From positions 357,011-421,010 of the forward strand of contig JALKAW010000002.1 of assembly GCA_023015825.1 (NCBI GenBank): a DNA stretch of 64,000 nt, given 5' to 3'. A model generated the notes under the pieces. That model ran no database searches, had not been told where the DNA came from, and saw only the letters and a program-made list of their open reading frames with translations. Below are positions 28,703 to 37,069 of the stretch, piece by piece. How positions within the stretch are numbered: position 1 is the first letter of the stretch; each line of letters begins with the position of its first letter. The DNA comes from Flavobacteriaceae bacterium S0862 (lineage in GTDB: Bacteria > Bacteroidota > Bacteroidia > Flavobacteriales > Flavobacteriaceae). The translations under genes were made by a program, and so were the position numbers.

Positions 28703-29489
28703 ATTCTTCAGAAAAACACGCTACAATCTTATGGAACAAAACAAAACAGGAAAGTATCTAAAATATGCTATTGGAGAAATTGTATTAGTTGTTATTGGGA
28801 TTTTAATTGCGTTGTCAATTAATAATTGGAATGAGGGAAGAAAAGACAGAGTAAGGGAGCAAGCGATACTTGCCCAACTTGAAAATGAATACAGCTCCAA
28901 CCTAATTCAATTGGAGGCTAAAATGCAAATGAGATTCTCTGTTGTTTCCTCTGGCCTTACTCTTTTACAGTACATGAACACACCCAAACTAATACCTAGA
29001 GATAGTGCTATTTTGCATTTGGGTCGTATAAATAATGATGCAACTTTTGACCCTATTCAAAATGATTTGATTAGTTCGGGAAATATCCGTCTTATTCAAA
29101 ACCAAAAACTCAAAAGTCTATTATCAAATTGGTCCTCTGATTTGATGGCTGTGCAAGAACAGGAGAAAATGTTTTCAATGATGGTTCACGAAATTATGCG
29201 CCCTTTATATAATAAGTTAGGAATTAGTAGAGATGTGTATGACAAAGCGTGGAAAAGTGGGGGAAATGACTACTGGAAGTTAGAGTCAAGTAGTGATGAT
29301 AAAATTAATATAGAATTTGGTAACTCACTCAATAGTATAAGTAGTTATGAGATTTTGACCAATAAGAATTTGGAAGGAGTTGTGGCAAATACGGTGAACA
29401 TTAATACTTTAGGAAATCAGGAGAGTATCGCCCTTAAAAAGCGCATCGACAAAATTCTCGAACAAATAAAAATGGAATTAAACAAATAA
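28695..29489 (+). CDS. DUF6090-like single-pass membrane protein 3
   Basis: 264 residues from the second of two adjacent ATGs (28692 and 28695). The usual anchor (TRYNLMEQNKTGKYLKYAIG) and helix are followed by the core motif SSGNIRLIQNQKLKSLL at about 126-142. The C-terminal third is helical and ends RIDKILEQIKMELNK. It overlaps member 2 by 8 bases and closes the first coupled run, because 183 non-coding bases follow. Confidence 0.85.
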   Translation: MIKFFRKTRYNLMEQNKTGKYLKYAIGEIVLVVIGILIALSINNWNEGRKDRVREQAILAQLENEYSSNLIQLEAKMQMRFSVVSSGLTLLQYMNTPKLIPRDSAILHLGRINNDATFDPIQNDLISSGNIRLIQNQKLKSLLSNWSSDLMAVQEQEKMFSMMVHEIMRPLYNKLGISRDVYDKAWKSGGNDYWKLESSSDDKINIEFGNSLNSISSYEILTNKNLEGVVANTVNINTLGNQESIALKKRIDKILEQIKMELNK

Positions 29490-29525
29490 CGAAAGTACAA
29501 CAACGTTTATAATCGATTGTTATAA

Positions 29526-29672
29526 CAGAGCACATTAAAATTAAATCAAAAAATTATTAAATAACCAGGTTAAAGTTGTACACATAGTGAGCACATGCAC
29601 TCTCAGGAGTATAAAAATCAAGCAGCAATAGTTAGTTAATTATTGTATTTTTAGAGAACCAACCAATATTCT
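29526..29672 (+). repeat. Leader repeat, copy A, upstream of a DUF6090-like gene
   Basis: The sequence around TTAAAGTTGTACACATAG, GTGAGCACATGCACTCTCAG and TTAGAGAACCAACCAA recurs at 30563-30699 with few changes, and in degraded form near 41005-41068. The element contains the dyad GAGCACATGCACTC and a TATTTTTA box about 20 bases before the ATG. It is therefore a likely promoter/leader module copied together with the gene start. Confidence 0.7.
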
Positions 29673-30419
29673 ATGATTAAATTCTTTCGTAAAATACGCT
29701 ATAACCTTATGAGTGAGAATAAAACAGGAAAGTACTTTAAATATGCGATTGGAGAAATAATATTGGTTGTTATTGGAATTTTAATTGCATTGCAGATTAA
29801 TAATTGGAATGAAGCCCGTAAAGCCAAAAACGTTGAAAAGCAGATTTACATAAAAATGTTAGTCGATATAAAGGAAAATAATAAAATTACAGATCAGACT
29901 ATTTCTTCTTTAAAAACATTTCAGGATCTTCATTACCACCTTTTTGATTTAATGAATGACAGGGCAAGCTTCGATCCCAATAGCGTATACGGAAATCTAA
30001 GATCGGGGGTTTACTTCGATCCTTTTTTCAAAAATAATTATCAATTAATTTCTCAACAAATCAATAATAATAGCGTACAGGAGGCCTTAAATGAATATTT
30101 GTATAGAGAAGACAATGCTAAAGAGGGGGTAAAGTATTTTAATGACTTAAAGGCCAATATGGTAAGACCATATCTCACTAAAAATAATTTAAATAAAGCT
30201 GCAAGCGTCTATACTAAAGACCGTTACATGCGAGAAGACCTAAAGAAAACAATAGATTTTGAGTTGCTTTTACAACACATTAAAGACCCAGAATTTGACC
30301 AAATTCTTTTTGAATTAAGGGTAAAAGTGGCAACTGCTTTAGAAATTCTCATGATTTATCAGGAAGCGGGTCATGAGCTAGAAGCGGCTATAGAACAAGC
30401 CCTTAGAGATTTTAATTAG
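29673..30419 (+). CDS. DUF6090-like single-pass membrane protein 4
   Basis: 248 residues with the anchor variant RYNLMSENKTGKYFKYAIG and one helix (IILVVIGILIALQINNW). The periplasmic domain is the most diverged at the core position, which reads SQQINNNSVQEALNEYLY near 125-143 instead of the SG-x-L pattern. The C-terminus ends with a helix rich in Glu (AGHELEAAIEQALRDFN). It has its own duplicated leader (copy A) and is not overlapped by neighbours. Confidence 0.83.
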   Translation: MIKFFRKIRYNLMSENKTGKYFKYAIGEIILVVIGILIALQINNWNEARKAKNVEKQIYIKMLVDIKENNKITDQTISSLKTFQDLHYHLFDLMNDRASFDPNSVYGNLRSGVYFDPFFKNNYQLISQQINNNSVQEALNEYLYREDNAKEGVKYFNDLKANMVRPYLTKNNLNKAASVYTKDRYMREDLKKTIDFELLLQHIKDPEFDQILFELRVKVATALEILMIYQEAGHELEAAIEQALRDFN

Positions 30420-30562
30420 ACGATTAAGTTATTTGAAAAATAATATAAAAAAAACCTGATCGCTCTCTGAAGTTTTTATTGGTGAAATAGATTTTGTCTT
30501 TATTGTAAAGTCAGACTTAAAAAATATCGAAAGCACAAAAACATGAATTATTATTTGTTATT

Positions 30563-30699
30563 GCAGAACACATTAATATTAAATTAAACAATTAGGTTAA
30601 AGTAGTACACATAGTGAGCACATGCACTCTCAGGAGTATAAAAATCCAGCAGCAGTAGTGAGTTAATTATTGTATTTTTAGAGAACCAACCAACATTCT
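30563..30699 (+). repeat. Leader repeat, copy B, upstream of a DUF6090-like gene
   Basis: Second copy of the 29526-29672 leader, ending in TTAGAGAACCAACCAACATT directly before the ATG at 30700. The similarity continues through the first 40 coding bases. The gap 30420-30562 before it shows no gene. Confidence 0.7.
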
Positions 30700-31488
30700 A
30701 TGATTAAATTCTTTCGTAAAATACGCTATAACCTTATGGAACAAAATAAAACTGGAAAGTATTTCAAATATGCCATTGGAGAGGTTGTATTAGTGGTTAT
30801 TGGAATCCTTATAGCCCTTTCTCTAAACAATTGGAATGACGAACGGAAAAATCAAAACTACTCCACTCTTGTTCTAAAAGAAATTTATAAAAATCTTTCA
30901 GAAGATATGATATTTATTTATTCTGGAATTGAACCACGACTGCAGAGGAAGGAAGATGGTATAAAACATCTAAAAGAGCACCTCTATGAGAAGAACTCGG
31001 TGGACAACATATTGAATGATTATAATAATAGCGCCACAACGTTCTCAATGACCGCTAATATTAATGGTTATCAATCTTTGAAAACTAAAGGAATTCAGAT
31101 TATAAAAGACAATAACTTAAGAAATTTGATAGTTGAGTTTTATGAAATTAAACTTCCAAGAGCTCTTGAATTCATTCATAGGTATGATGCTGTACTTAAA
31201 CAAAATTTATACGATTTAGAGCATCATATTTTTAAGATAGAAACCATTAAAAAGAAAGATAATAATATCAGTTTCTCCCAGAAACTTTTAAATAAAAATA
31301 TTTATAATAATCAGAATTTTTATAAAGCCGTAAAGCTTCTTTCGGAAGATACTCGTCATAAACGTTACAGAATAAATGCAATAAAAAACAACTATAATAA
31401 TCTAATGACTTCAATTGAGAACGAACTAAGTGTACGCCAGATAAGCTTCATGAAATTTGATTCTATTCATGTGATAAAAAACTTTTAA
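30700..31488 (+). CDS. DUF6090-like single-pass membrane protein 5
   Basis: 262 residues. It has the standard anchor (RYNLMEQNKTGKYFKYAIG) and helix. The periplasmic domain is rich in Asn and Lys, with core motif SLKTKGIQIIKDNNLRNLI at about 124-142. The stop TAA overlaps the ATG of member 6 by one base (TAATG), which indicates coupled translation. It is driven by leader copy B. Confidence 0.84.
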   Translation: MIKFFRKIRYNLMEQNKTGKYFKYAIGEVVLVVIGILIALSLNNWNDERKNQNYSTLVLKEIYKNLSEDMIFIYSGIEPRLQRKEDGIKHLKEHLYEKNSVDNILNDYNNSATTFSMTANINGYQSLKTKGIQIIKDNNLRNLIVEFYEIKLPRALEFIHRYDAVLKQNLYDLEHHIFKIETIKKKDNNISFSQKLLNKNIYNNQNFYKAVKLLSEDTRHKRYRINAIKNNYNNLMTSIENELSVRQISFMKFDSIHVIKNF

Positions 31489-32225
31489 TGATAAAATTTT
31501 TTAGAAAAATCCGCCAAAACTTGCTCATGGAAAACAAAACAGGCAAATACTTTAAATATGCTATTGGTGAGATAGTGCTTGTGGTTATTGGTATTTTGAT
31601 TGCTTTAAGTATTAATAATTGGAATGAGGTGAGCAAAAACAAGCAATTAAAACAAGTCTATATAAAAAGTTTAATAAGCGAGCTAAATAATAATATTAAA
31701 ACACACGAGAGATTACTAACAATTTTTGATTCTCGAATTGATTCATACAATAAACTCTTTAATACCATAAACGCAGAAAAAATTAGTACTGATAGCCTTA
31801 AAAAGGCATTTCACAATGCGGATTCTTTTGTAGGCGTAGCTATGTTGAACAAAACGGCTTTTGAAGAATTAATAAACTCGAACAACTTTCAAATTTTTGA
31901 AAAAGAATTAAGAGACAAAATATTATTCTATTATAATGAATTAGATGATTGGGTAAGACGGATAGATAAAGATTTACGAGAAATTGAAGCCTTACGATTA
32001 GAAATGTATATGAGCTTGGATTTAGCCTTTTTAGCGGGCTTCAAAAACAAAGAAAATGACCAAATAAAGGGCTGGGAATCAGACCCAAATTCCCTTCAGT
32101 TTCTTAAGGCTACCAACTTTTTTACAAGGCGTAAATTAATGATGCAAGAGGCGAAATCATTAACCATAGAACTTATTGAGACACATAACAATATTAAACA
32201 AGTGTTAGAAGGACAGTTAGAATAA
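31488..32225 (+). CDS. DUF6090-like single-pass membrane protein 6
   Basis: 245 residues, with the RQNLLMENKTG anchor variant also found in member 2. The transmembrane helix is IVLVVIGILIALSINNW. The core motif reads ELINSNNFQIFEKELRDKI near 126-144, which keeps the hydrophobic pattern but not the Ser-Gly. It is translationally coupled to member 5 and followed after 9 bases by the pseudogene copy. Confidence 0.84.
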   Translation: MIKFFRKIRQNLLMENKTGKYFKYAIGEIVLVVIGILIALSINNWNEVSKNKQLKQVYIKSLISELNNNIKTHERLLTIFDSRIDSYNKLFNTINAEKISTDSLKKAFHNADSFVGVAMLNKTAFEELINSNNFQIFEKELRDKILFYYNELDDWVRRIDKDLREIEALRLEMYMSLDLAFLAGFKNKENDQIKGWESDPNSLQFLKATNFFTRRKLMMQEAKSLTIELIETHNNIKQVLEGQLE

Positions 32226-32234
32226 GACCAAATT

Positions 32235-32962
32235 ATGATTAAATTCTTTCGTAAAATACGCTATAACCTTATGAGTGAGAATAAAACAGGCAAATACCTT
32301 AAATATGCCATTGGTGAAATTGTACTTGTGGTAATTGGTATACTAATTACTTTACAGATTAATAATTGGAATGAAATCAACAAGGAGATAGAACATGAAA
32401 AAGTATATCTCAAAAATCTTAAAGAAGATTTAAATGAGGGTTTTTAAACATGGATTTTATATTCCCTAAAATAAATGACTTAACACTTAGATGGAACGTT
32501 ACTCCAAGTCCAACCACGCTCATTGAGATGATTAATTCTGTACAAACAAAACTCATTAGAAATAATAGCCTACGAAAGGAACTTGTGGCCTTTAATTAAG
32601 AACTAAACTTATGGTCGGCAAACACCGTAAACAACAATACAAATTTGGTAGATAATCTAATTGTTCCAGAAATATTTATACTTGGGGCCTATAGTTCCAT
32701 AGGACATTCGCCTGAAATGGCATCAATTTTTAACAATTTTACTTAAGAAAGTTTTATTAATACAAATGATAAGTCGCTGCTAGTAATTTCTACAGAAAAT
32801 TTAAACAGTCCTGAACAAAAATTAAATATTGTTAATCTTATTAATTACAGACATGCGCTGGCTTCGCTTCAAAAAGCCGTAAATGCAGTTATAATTAGTA
32901 GAGTTAATGAGCTTTTACAAAGTATTGAAATCGAATTGAAAATGATTAAATTCTTTCGATGA
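32235..32962 (+). pseudogene. DUF6090-like pseudogene 7 (frameshift plus two stops)
   Basis: The anchor and helix are intact for 63 codons, then a missing T in the T run at 32441-32445 shifts the frame and gives a stop at 32445. The original frame can be followed further: LIRNNSLRKELVAFN is the family core motif. It is interrupted by TAA at 32597 and 32744 and has lost its own stop, so it reads straight into MIKFFR of the next remnant and ends at TGA 32960. This is a full-length relative in decay. Confidence 0.85.
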
Positions 32963-33030
32963 TCAAAGCTAAATTTTGTGAATAAAAATCAAATACCCTG
33001 TGACATTAGTTGAAGATAGTTGCTTGCCAA
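32942..33030 (+). pseudogene. DUF6090-like 5'-end remnant (type B) 1
   Basis: ATGATTAAATTCTTTCGATG is followed by AAATTTTGTGAATAAAAATC and TTAGTTGAAGATAG. The same short module occurs at 34374 and 35812. It has stops from codon 7 onward, so it is a scar rather than a gene. Confidence 0.6.
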
Positions 33031-33253
33031 AAAAATAGAACTTAAAATTACAAATTTCTTGGCATAAAGTAAGCTAAGTACTTTTTTATTATATTTACAT
33101 ATCTCTTTCGTATTCAGAGGTTCATTTTATAAAAAACGGATTTTGAATAGGTTGCTAGTAAAGTTTTGTAAAATAGTATATTTACTATTTATTGTAATAG
33201 ATAGATTTTTCCTTAAATCAAAATAAACCTACCAAACTAACTAAACACAAATT
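33031..33253. other. Intergenic region upstream of the PDZ protein gene
   Basis: AT-rich and without a reading frame. TATATTTAC around 33100 and a second TATATTTAC around 33180 resemble -7 promoter boxes. Confidence 0.35.
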
Positions 33254-34264
33254 ATGAGTGAACAAAACTCAAAGTATGGAATGGCCATCAATATCCTTGC
33301 CATACTATTTATTATTTGGGGTATCCTTGGTATCATGGATGCTAAGAACTACACATATTCTGGGTATTTTACCGGAGATGACTGGTCTGTATTAAATGTT
33401 GAAGAAGGAAGTCCTGCACATGCAGCGGGATTACAAGTTGGGGATGTAATAAAAAGTACAGGAGGAATTGCAGTTACAGACACAAAGGCACTTAGTGCTC
33501 GCGAAAGAGCTGCTATTGGCGAAACGAGAGAATTTGTTATAGAACGTAATGGTGAAGAAGTTATACTTCAATTCACTTACACTGCTTTGCCAGATGATGA
33601 TAAAACCAACAACATGATTGGTTTCATAATCGGTATTTTATTTGTGGTAGCAGGTGCATATGCCAACTTTAAGCATAAGTCTGACTTAAGTGCCACTTAT
33701 GCAATCTTTTCAATTTGCTTTGGATTCTTATTCCTAATTGGTCCATATCTAGGTACTGGATTCCTTTCTACAATTATAAATATACTATCTACAGCTGTAG
33801 TTCTATTTTCATTTACTGCTCTAGTGATTTATATGCTTAAGTACCCACCAGAAAGTGCGTTTTTAAGCAGTAAGAATAAAAAGCTTATATATGTACCAAT
33901 GCTAGTAATACTAGCTATAATAGTAGTCTTAGAGGTAACGCAAATGGATAATTCAGCAACACTTAATACAGTAATGCGTTTGCTATTTGGTGCATTTATA
34001 ATTTCGTATTTCTTGATTGCCGTTATTACTCAAATACGTAAGTACAATAATGCCAGTAGTGAAGAAAAAAATTCTAATGGATTAACATTAATGCTCATAG
34101 GCACCATTATTGGTATAGTACCAATCTTAGTTTATTTTACTATAGGTACTATTTCTCCTAGTACAGAATTACCTGGCAATGACTATGTGCAATTTACTTT
34201 TGCAGCGATACCAATTTTCTTTACAATGGCGTTAAATAAACTTAATTCAAACACCGCTTCTTAA
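33254..34264 (+). CDS. PDZ-domain multi-pass membrane protein
   Basis: 336 residues. A first transmembrane helix (about 8-27) is followed by a periplasmic PDZ domain (about 40-118, with GSPAHAAGLQVGDVIKS and the carboxylate-binding-type loop). About seven further helices fill residues 120-330. The arrangement resembles the membrane sensor half of PDZ-containing histidine kinases such as ComP relatives, but no kinase follows. It sits alone inside the DUF6090-like array, has its own promoter region and ends at a strong terminator. The role is unknown; envelope-stress sensing is inference. Confidence 0.82.
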   Translation: MSEQNSKYGMAINILAILFIIWGILGIMDAKNYTYSGYFTGDDWSVLNVEEGSPAHAAGLQVGDVIKSTGGIAVTDTKALSARERAAIGETREFVIERNGEEVILQFTYTALPDDDKTNNMIGFIIGILFVVAGAYANFKHKSDLSATYAIFSICFGFLFLIGPYLGTGFLSTIINILSTAVVLFSFTALVIYMLKYPPESAFLSSKNKKLIYVPMLVILAIIVVLEVTQMDNSATLNTVMRLLFGAFIISYFLIAVITQIRKYNNASSEEKNSNGLTLMLIGTIIGIVPILVYFTIGTISPSTELPGNDYVQFTFAAIPIFFTMALNKLNSNTAS

Positions 34265-34287
34265 GTCAAGTGATTAAAATTTAAAAT

Positions 34288-34319
34288 AGTTAGGGTGAAT
34301 TCTTGAATTCACCCTAACT
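34288..34319 (+). terminator. Strong terminator after the PDZ gene
   Basis: AGTTAGGGTGAATTC pairs perfectly with GAATTCACCCTAACT across a TT loop (15 base pairs). It ends the PDZ transcript. Confidence 0.85.
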
Positions 34320-34373
34320 TTATACTATTTAAATGTAACAGATTTTGATACACTTTAAATCCATTTAAAATAG

Positions 34374-34476
34374 ATGATTAAATACTTTAGATTATCAGAA
34401 CATAATTTTGTGGAGTAAAATCAAAGCTCTACTAGAGCTTTGGTGAGGATATAAATAACACCTTAAACATAATTAT
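34374..34476 (+). pseudogene. DUF6090-like 5'-end remnant (type B) 2
   Basis: ATGATTAAATACTTTAGATT begins a 14-codon frame (MIKYFRLSEHNFVE) that then stops. It shares TTATC-(A/G)-AACATAATTTTG with the remnant at 35812 and leads directly into member 8. Confidence 0.6.
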
Positions 34477-35235
34477 ATGATTAAGTTTTTTAGAGAAATA
34501 AGAAAAGACCTTATGGAGAAAAACAAAACAGGTAAGTACTTTAAATATGCTGTAGGTGAGATTGTTCTGGTGGTTATTGGGATATTGATTGCTTTGAGTA
34601 TTAATAATTGGAATGAGATAACAAAGAACCGAACTGAAGAAGTTAGGCTTTTGGAAAAAGTATCTACAGATCTAATTAGTGATATAAATCAATTAAAAAA
34701 GCATATTAGTGATGCTACACAAAGACAAACAAAAGTTGATAGCATATTTACAATTTTATACAAAGACTCCAATACAGACCCAATAAAATTCCTTAAGCTT
34801 AACTTTGATGCAATTTCCATTGAAAATCATTTTGAAGTTAACAGCAGTACTTTTGACGAAAGTCAAGCTGCAGGCTCCATAAAATTCATACAAAATGATT
34901 CGTTAAGAGAGGACATCTTTAACTATTATAGGATTACCAAACGGAATTATGACGATGAGAACACAGTTCAATCCATTTACAGAGACATTTATCCAATAAT
35001 GTTTAAAAAAATATTCGCCTCTAAAGAGTTTGTTCTTTTGTATAGCAAAATAGAATCTACCTTGCCTGAATTGAATATAAAGTCTCTAGGCAAAGATCAA
35101 GATTATATGTCTATTTTATTACACAAAGGAATTTCCGAAAAGGTTCAAATAGAGGTTTGGAAATCATTTAGAGATAAGGCTGAATTATTAATACAACATA
35201 TTCAATCAAACCAAAATAAAGAAGCTTCGCATTAA
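34477..35235 (+). CDS. DUF6090-like single-pass membrane protein 8
   Basis: 252 residues. The anchor is a more diverged version (REIRKDLMEKNKTGKYFKYAVG) but the helix is standard. The core motif SQAAGSIKFIQNDSLREDI is at about 128-146. The last codons read CAT TAA ATT CTT CAG G, which is a degraded copy of the ATGATTAAATTCTTCAGG start seen elsewhere, so a downstream partner gene has been lost here. Confidence 0.84.
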   Translation: MIKFFREIRKDLMEKNKTGKYFKYAVGEIVLVVIGILIALSINNWNEITKNRTEEVRLLEKVSTDLISDINQLKKHISDATQRQTKVDSIFTILYKDSNTDPIKFLKLNFDAISIENHFEVNSSTFDESQAAGSIKFIQNDSLREDIFNYYRITKRNYDDENTVQSIYRDIYPIMFKKIFASKEFVLLYSKIESTLPELNIKSLGKDQDYMSILLHKGISEKVQIEVWKSFRDKAELLIQHIQSNQNKEASH

Positions 35236-35288
35236 ATTCTTCAGGTAATAACGAAAGCACAACAACGTTTTTAATAATAATTAATTAA
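35236..35288. repeat. Recurring post-gene motif (AACGAAAGCACAACAACG)
   Basis: AACGAAAGCACAACAACGTT occurs here at about 35251 and also directly after members 3 (29488, one base different) and 12 (40388). It is a short 3'-flank repeat of this gene family. Confidence 0.5.
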
Positions 35289-35365
35289 ATGATTAAATTC
35301 TTTAGAAAAATACGCTACAGTCTTATGGAACAAAACAGGTAAGGAATACTTTAAAAAAATTGTAT
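35289..35365 (+). pseudogene. DUF6090-like 5'-end remnant with 5-base deletion
   Basis: It reads MIKFFRKIRYSLMEQNR and then stops. Compared with intact members, five bases (one of two AAAAC repeats) are missing at GAACAAAACAGG, which shifts the frame. The similarity fades after GGAATACTTTAAA. Confidence 0.75.
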
Positions 35366-35368
35366 AAT

Positions 35369-35397
35369 AAAAGGGCTATGAATAAACTAGCCCTTTT
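35369..35397. terminator. Bidirectional terminator within the array
   Basis: AAAGGGCTA (35370-35378) pairs with TAGCCCTTT (35388-35396), with A and T runs on both sides. It is correctly placed to end the reverse-strand 28-codon gene. Confidence 0.75.
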
Positions 35398-35428
35398 TAT
35401 GATTGATGAATAGTTTATACTGAGATTT

Positions 35429-35515
35429 TTATCTATATCTTCTTAAGTAATTCCAAGCGTTACCTTTGGTTTTATCAAAGGTTCTAGGGATATGATGTTT
35501 CTTTAAAGTTGTCAT
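35429..35515 (-). CDS. Candidate microprotein (28 aa, very basic)
   Basis: The ATG at 35513-35515 opens a 28-codon frame that begins MTTLKKHHIPR and ends NAWNYLRRYR. About a third of the residues are Lys, Arg or His, and there is no membrane segment. It is the only gene on the reverse strand inside the island and is followed by a good terminator. It sits in a 680-base stretch otherwise holding remnants. I do not recognise a family; nucleic-acid or ribosome binding is only a guess from the charge. Confidence 0.5.
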   Translation of the reverse strand: MTTLKKHHIPRTFDKTKGNAWNYLRRYR

Positions 35516-35811
35516 TTTTTATTTTTTTATAAGTATTTAGTATTCAATAGACGTTAATAATAACAGTTTGTTACAGAAATTTAGAATAAAATTAAATCAA
35601 CCTAAAAGCAAGTTGCAAATTATAGTAGATTTAATCATAAACAAAGCACCCTAATTGGTCAATTTGCAGTGGTTAAAAGACCCTTATATCAGCCCTCAAG
35701 GAGGCAACAATAAAACGGGTTAATAGCCCACGCATAATTTTTTTTGAGCAATGAAGAAGAAAAGGGTGTTTAAATTTCTTTCTATCTTTATACGCAGACA
35801 ACCAACCAACA
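35516..35811. other. Intergenic stretch upstream of remnant type B 3
   Basis: No gene is supported. The stretch must contain the promoter of the reverse-strand microprotein. It ends in the ACCAACCAAC leader motif that precedes several DUF6090-like starts. A 22-codon frame at 35751-35819 is not supported. Confidence 0.4.
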
Positions 35812-35921
35812 ATGATTAAACTCTTTAGATTATCAAAACATAATTTTGCAGAGCAAAATCAAATATCTTGTAGACATTTGGTGAAGATAGCCTTTTGTAT
35901 TAAAAATTAGGAGCCATTACT
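35812..35921 (+). pseudogene. DUF6090-like 5'-end remnant (type B) 3
   Basis: This is the most intact of the three type B scars: MIKLFRLSKHNFAEQNQ, then CRHLVKIAFCIKN and a stop. The helix is missing. It lies directly before member 9 and ends in TAGGAG, which now serves as the ribosome-binding site of that gene. Confidence 0.6.
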
Positions 35922-36758
35922 ATGATTAAGTTTTTTAGAAGAATTAGATACAATCTTATGGAACAAAACAAAACAGCTAAATATTTTAAATATGCTATTG
36001 GTGAGATTATACTAGTAGTTATTGGCATCCTCATTGCTTTGAGTATTAATAATTGGAATGAAAATCAAAATCGATTAAAAAAAGAATCTGTTTTATTAAC
36101 TCAGCTAAAAGATGAGTTAATAGATTCATATTATGATATTCATAACGATTATTCAGTTTTAAACCAAGGAGAAATAAGTCATTATAAAATTCTTGATTAT
36201 ATAGAGCAAGATTTACCATATAATGATTCATTATGCTTTGATTTTGAATGGCTTAAAGAGGATGAATACATTTACCCTAATACGGCTGTTTATAAAAAGA
36301 TAACAGATGATGGTCTTGATATTATTAGAAATGATACCATAAGAATGTTAACCCAAAACCTTTACGAAGATATTTTTCCTAGAATAAGTAAGGAAGGAAG
36401 TTTTTATCAAGACATATCAGAATATCTAGATAGTTACTATATAAATAATTTCAAGCCTAATAAAAATTACCAATTAAAGACAAGTACTACCATTCAAAAA
36501 GATAGTATTGGCGAATATAAAATTGATGAGAGGAAGAGAAATTTCCCATTAACATTTAAAATAAACGGAGAGGATAAAACGTACACTCTTGGTTTTGTGC
36601 CTTTAGACTTTGAAACTTTAAAAGAAGACACCAAATTTCAAATTATGTTGAGACAGGTAGATGACTACAGAGCTTATAAAATAGGAAGATATTCTATTGC
36701 AAAAGAAACGATAAAATACTTAGTCAATCTTATTGAAAAAGAAATACCTCATGATTAA
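35922..36758 (+). CDS. DUF6090-like single-pass membrane protein 9
   Basis: 278 residues, the longest member. The anchor is RRIRYNLMEQNKTAKYFKYAIG and the helix is standard. The core motif ITDDGLDIIRNDTIRML is at about 126-142. A unique insert of roughly 40 residues (about 180-225, including KRNFPLTFKINGEDKTYTLG) adds beta-strand character. The unusually clear Shine-Dalgarno TAGGAG lies 10 bases before the ATG. Its end (CATGATTAA) contains the start of another remnant. Confidence 0.85.
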   Translation: MIKFFRRIRYNLMEQNKTAKYFKYAIGEIILVVIGILIALSINNWNENQNRLKKESVLLTQLKDELIDSYYDIHNDYSVLNQGEISHYKILDYIEQDLPYNDSLCFDFEWLKEDEYIYPNTAVYKKITDDGLDIIRNDTIRMLTQNLYEDIFPRISKEGSFYQDISEYLDSYYINNFKPNKNYQLKTSTTIQKDSIGEYKIDERKRNFPLTFKINGEDKTYTLGFVPLDFETLKEDTKFQIMLRQVDDYRAYKIGRYSIAKETIKYLVNLIEKEIPHD

Positions 36759-36797
36759 AATCTTCAGAAAAATACGCCTTGCACAAAAGCATTTATA
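36750..36797 (+). pseudogene. DUF6090-like 5'-end remnant overlapping member 9
   Basis: MIKIFRKIRLAQKHL and then a stop. The ATGATTAA overlap with member 9 is retained, but the rest of the downstream gene is gone. Confidence 0.65.
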
Positions 36798-37069
36798 AGG
36801 CAAATTTAGTCGTTTCAGGGTGTTTTTAAGTTCTTTTACAGAGAATAAAATAATAAACCCTAGTGTTTTATTATTTAAAATACTTACTAATACATTAAGC
36901 CTTAGATATTAATGAGCTATTTCTTTTTGTAAAAATCTAATAATCAATAGTTAACGAAATTTATTATCGGTAAAAAGCAAAATAAATCGATAAAAGGCAC
37001 ATTTTTTTAGGTAAACTTACTTTTTTGATTTAGTTTTACACCAATATCTATTAAACAAATAACCCAAAC
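36798..37069. other. Intergenic region before the SHOCT protein gene
   Basis: AT-rich and with no supported gene. The segment AGGGTGTTTTTAAGTTCTTT weakly resembles 35764-35785 upstream of remnant 3. Confidence 0.35.

Noticed and set aside
29526..30738. Regular repeats in the array, considered as CRISPR
   Set aside because: Repeats are long (over 130 bases), only two or three copies, about 1 kb apart and tied to gene starts; there are no spacers or cas genes.
35751..35819. 22-codon plus-strand frame starting MKKKRVFKFL
   Set aside because: It runs into the ATGATTAA start of a remnant and has no other support; likely chance.
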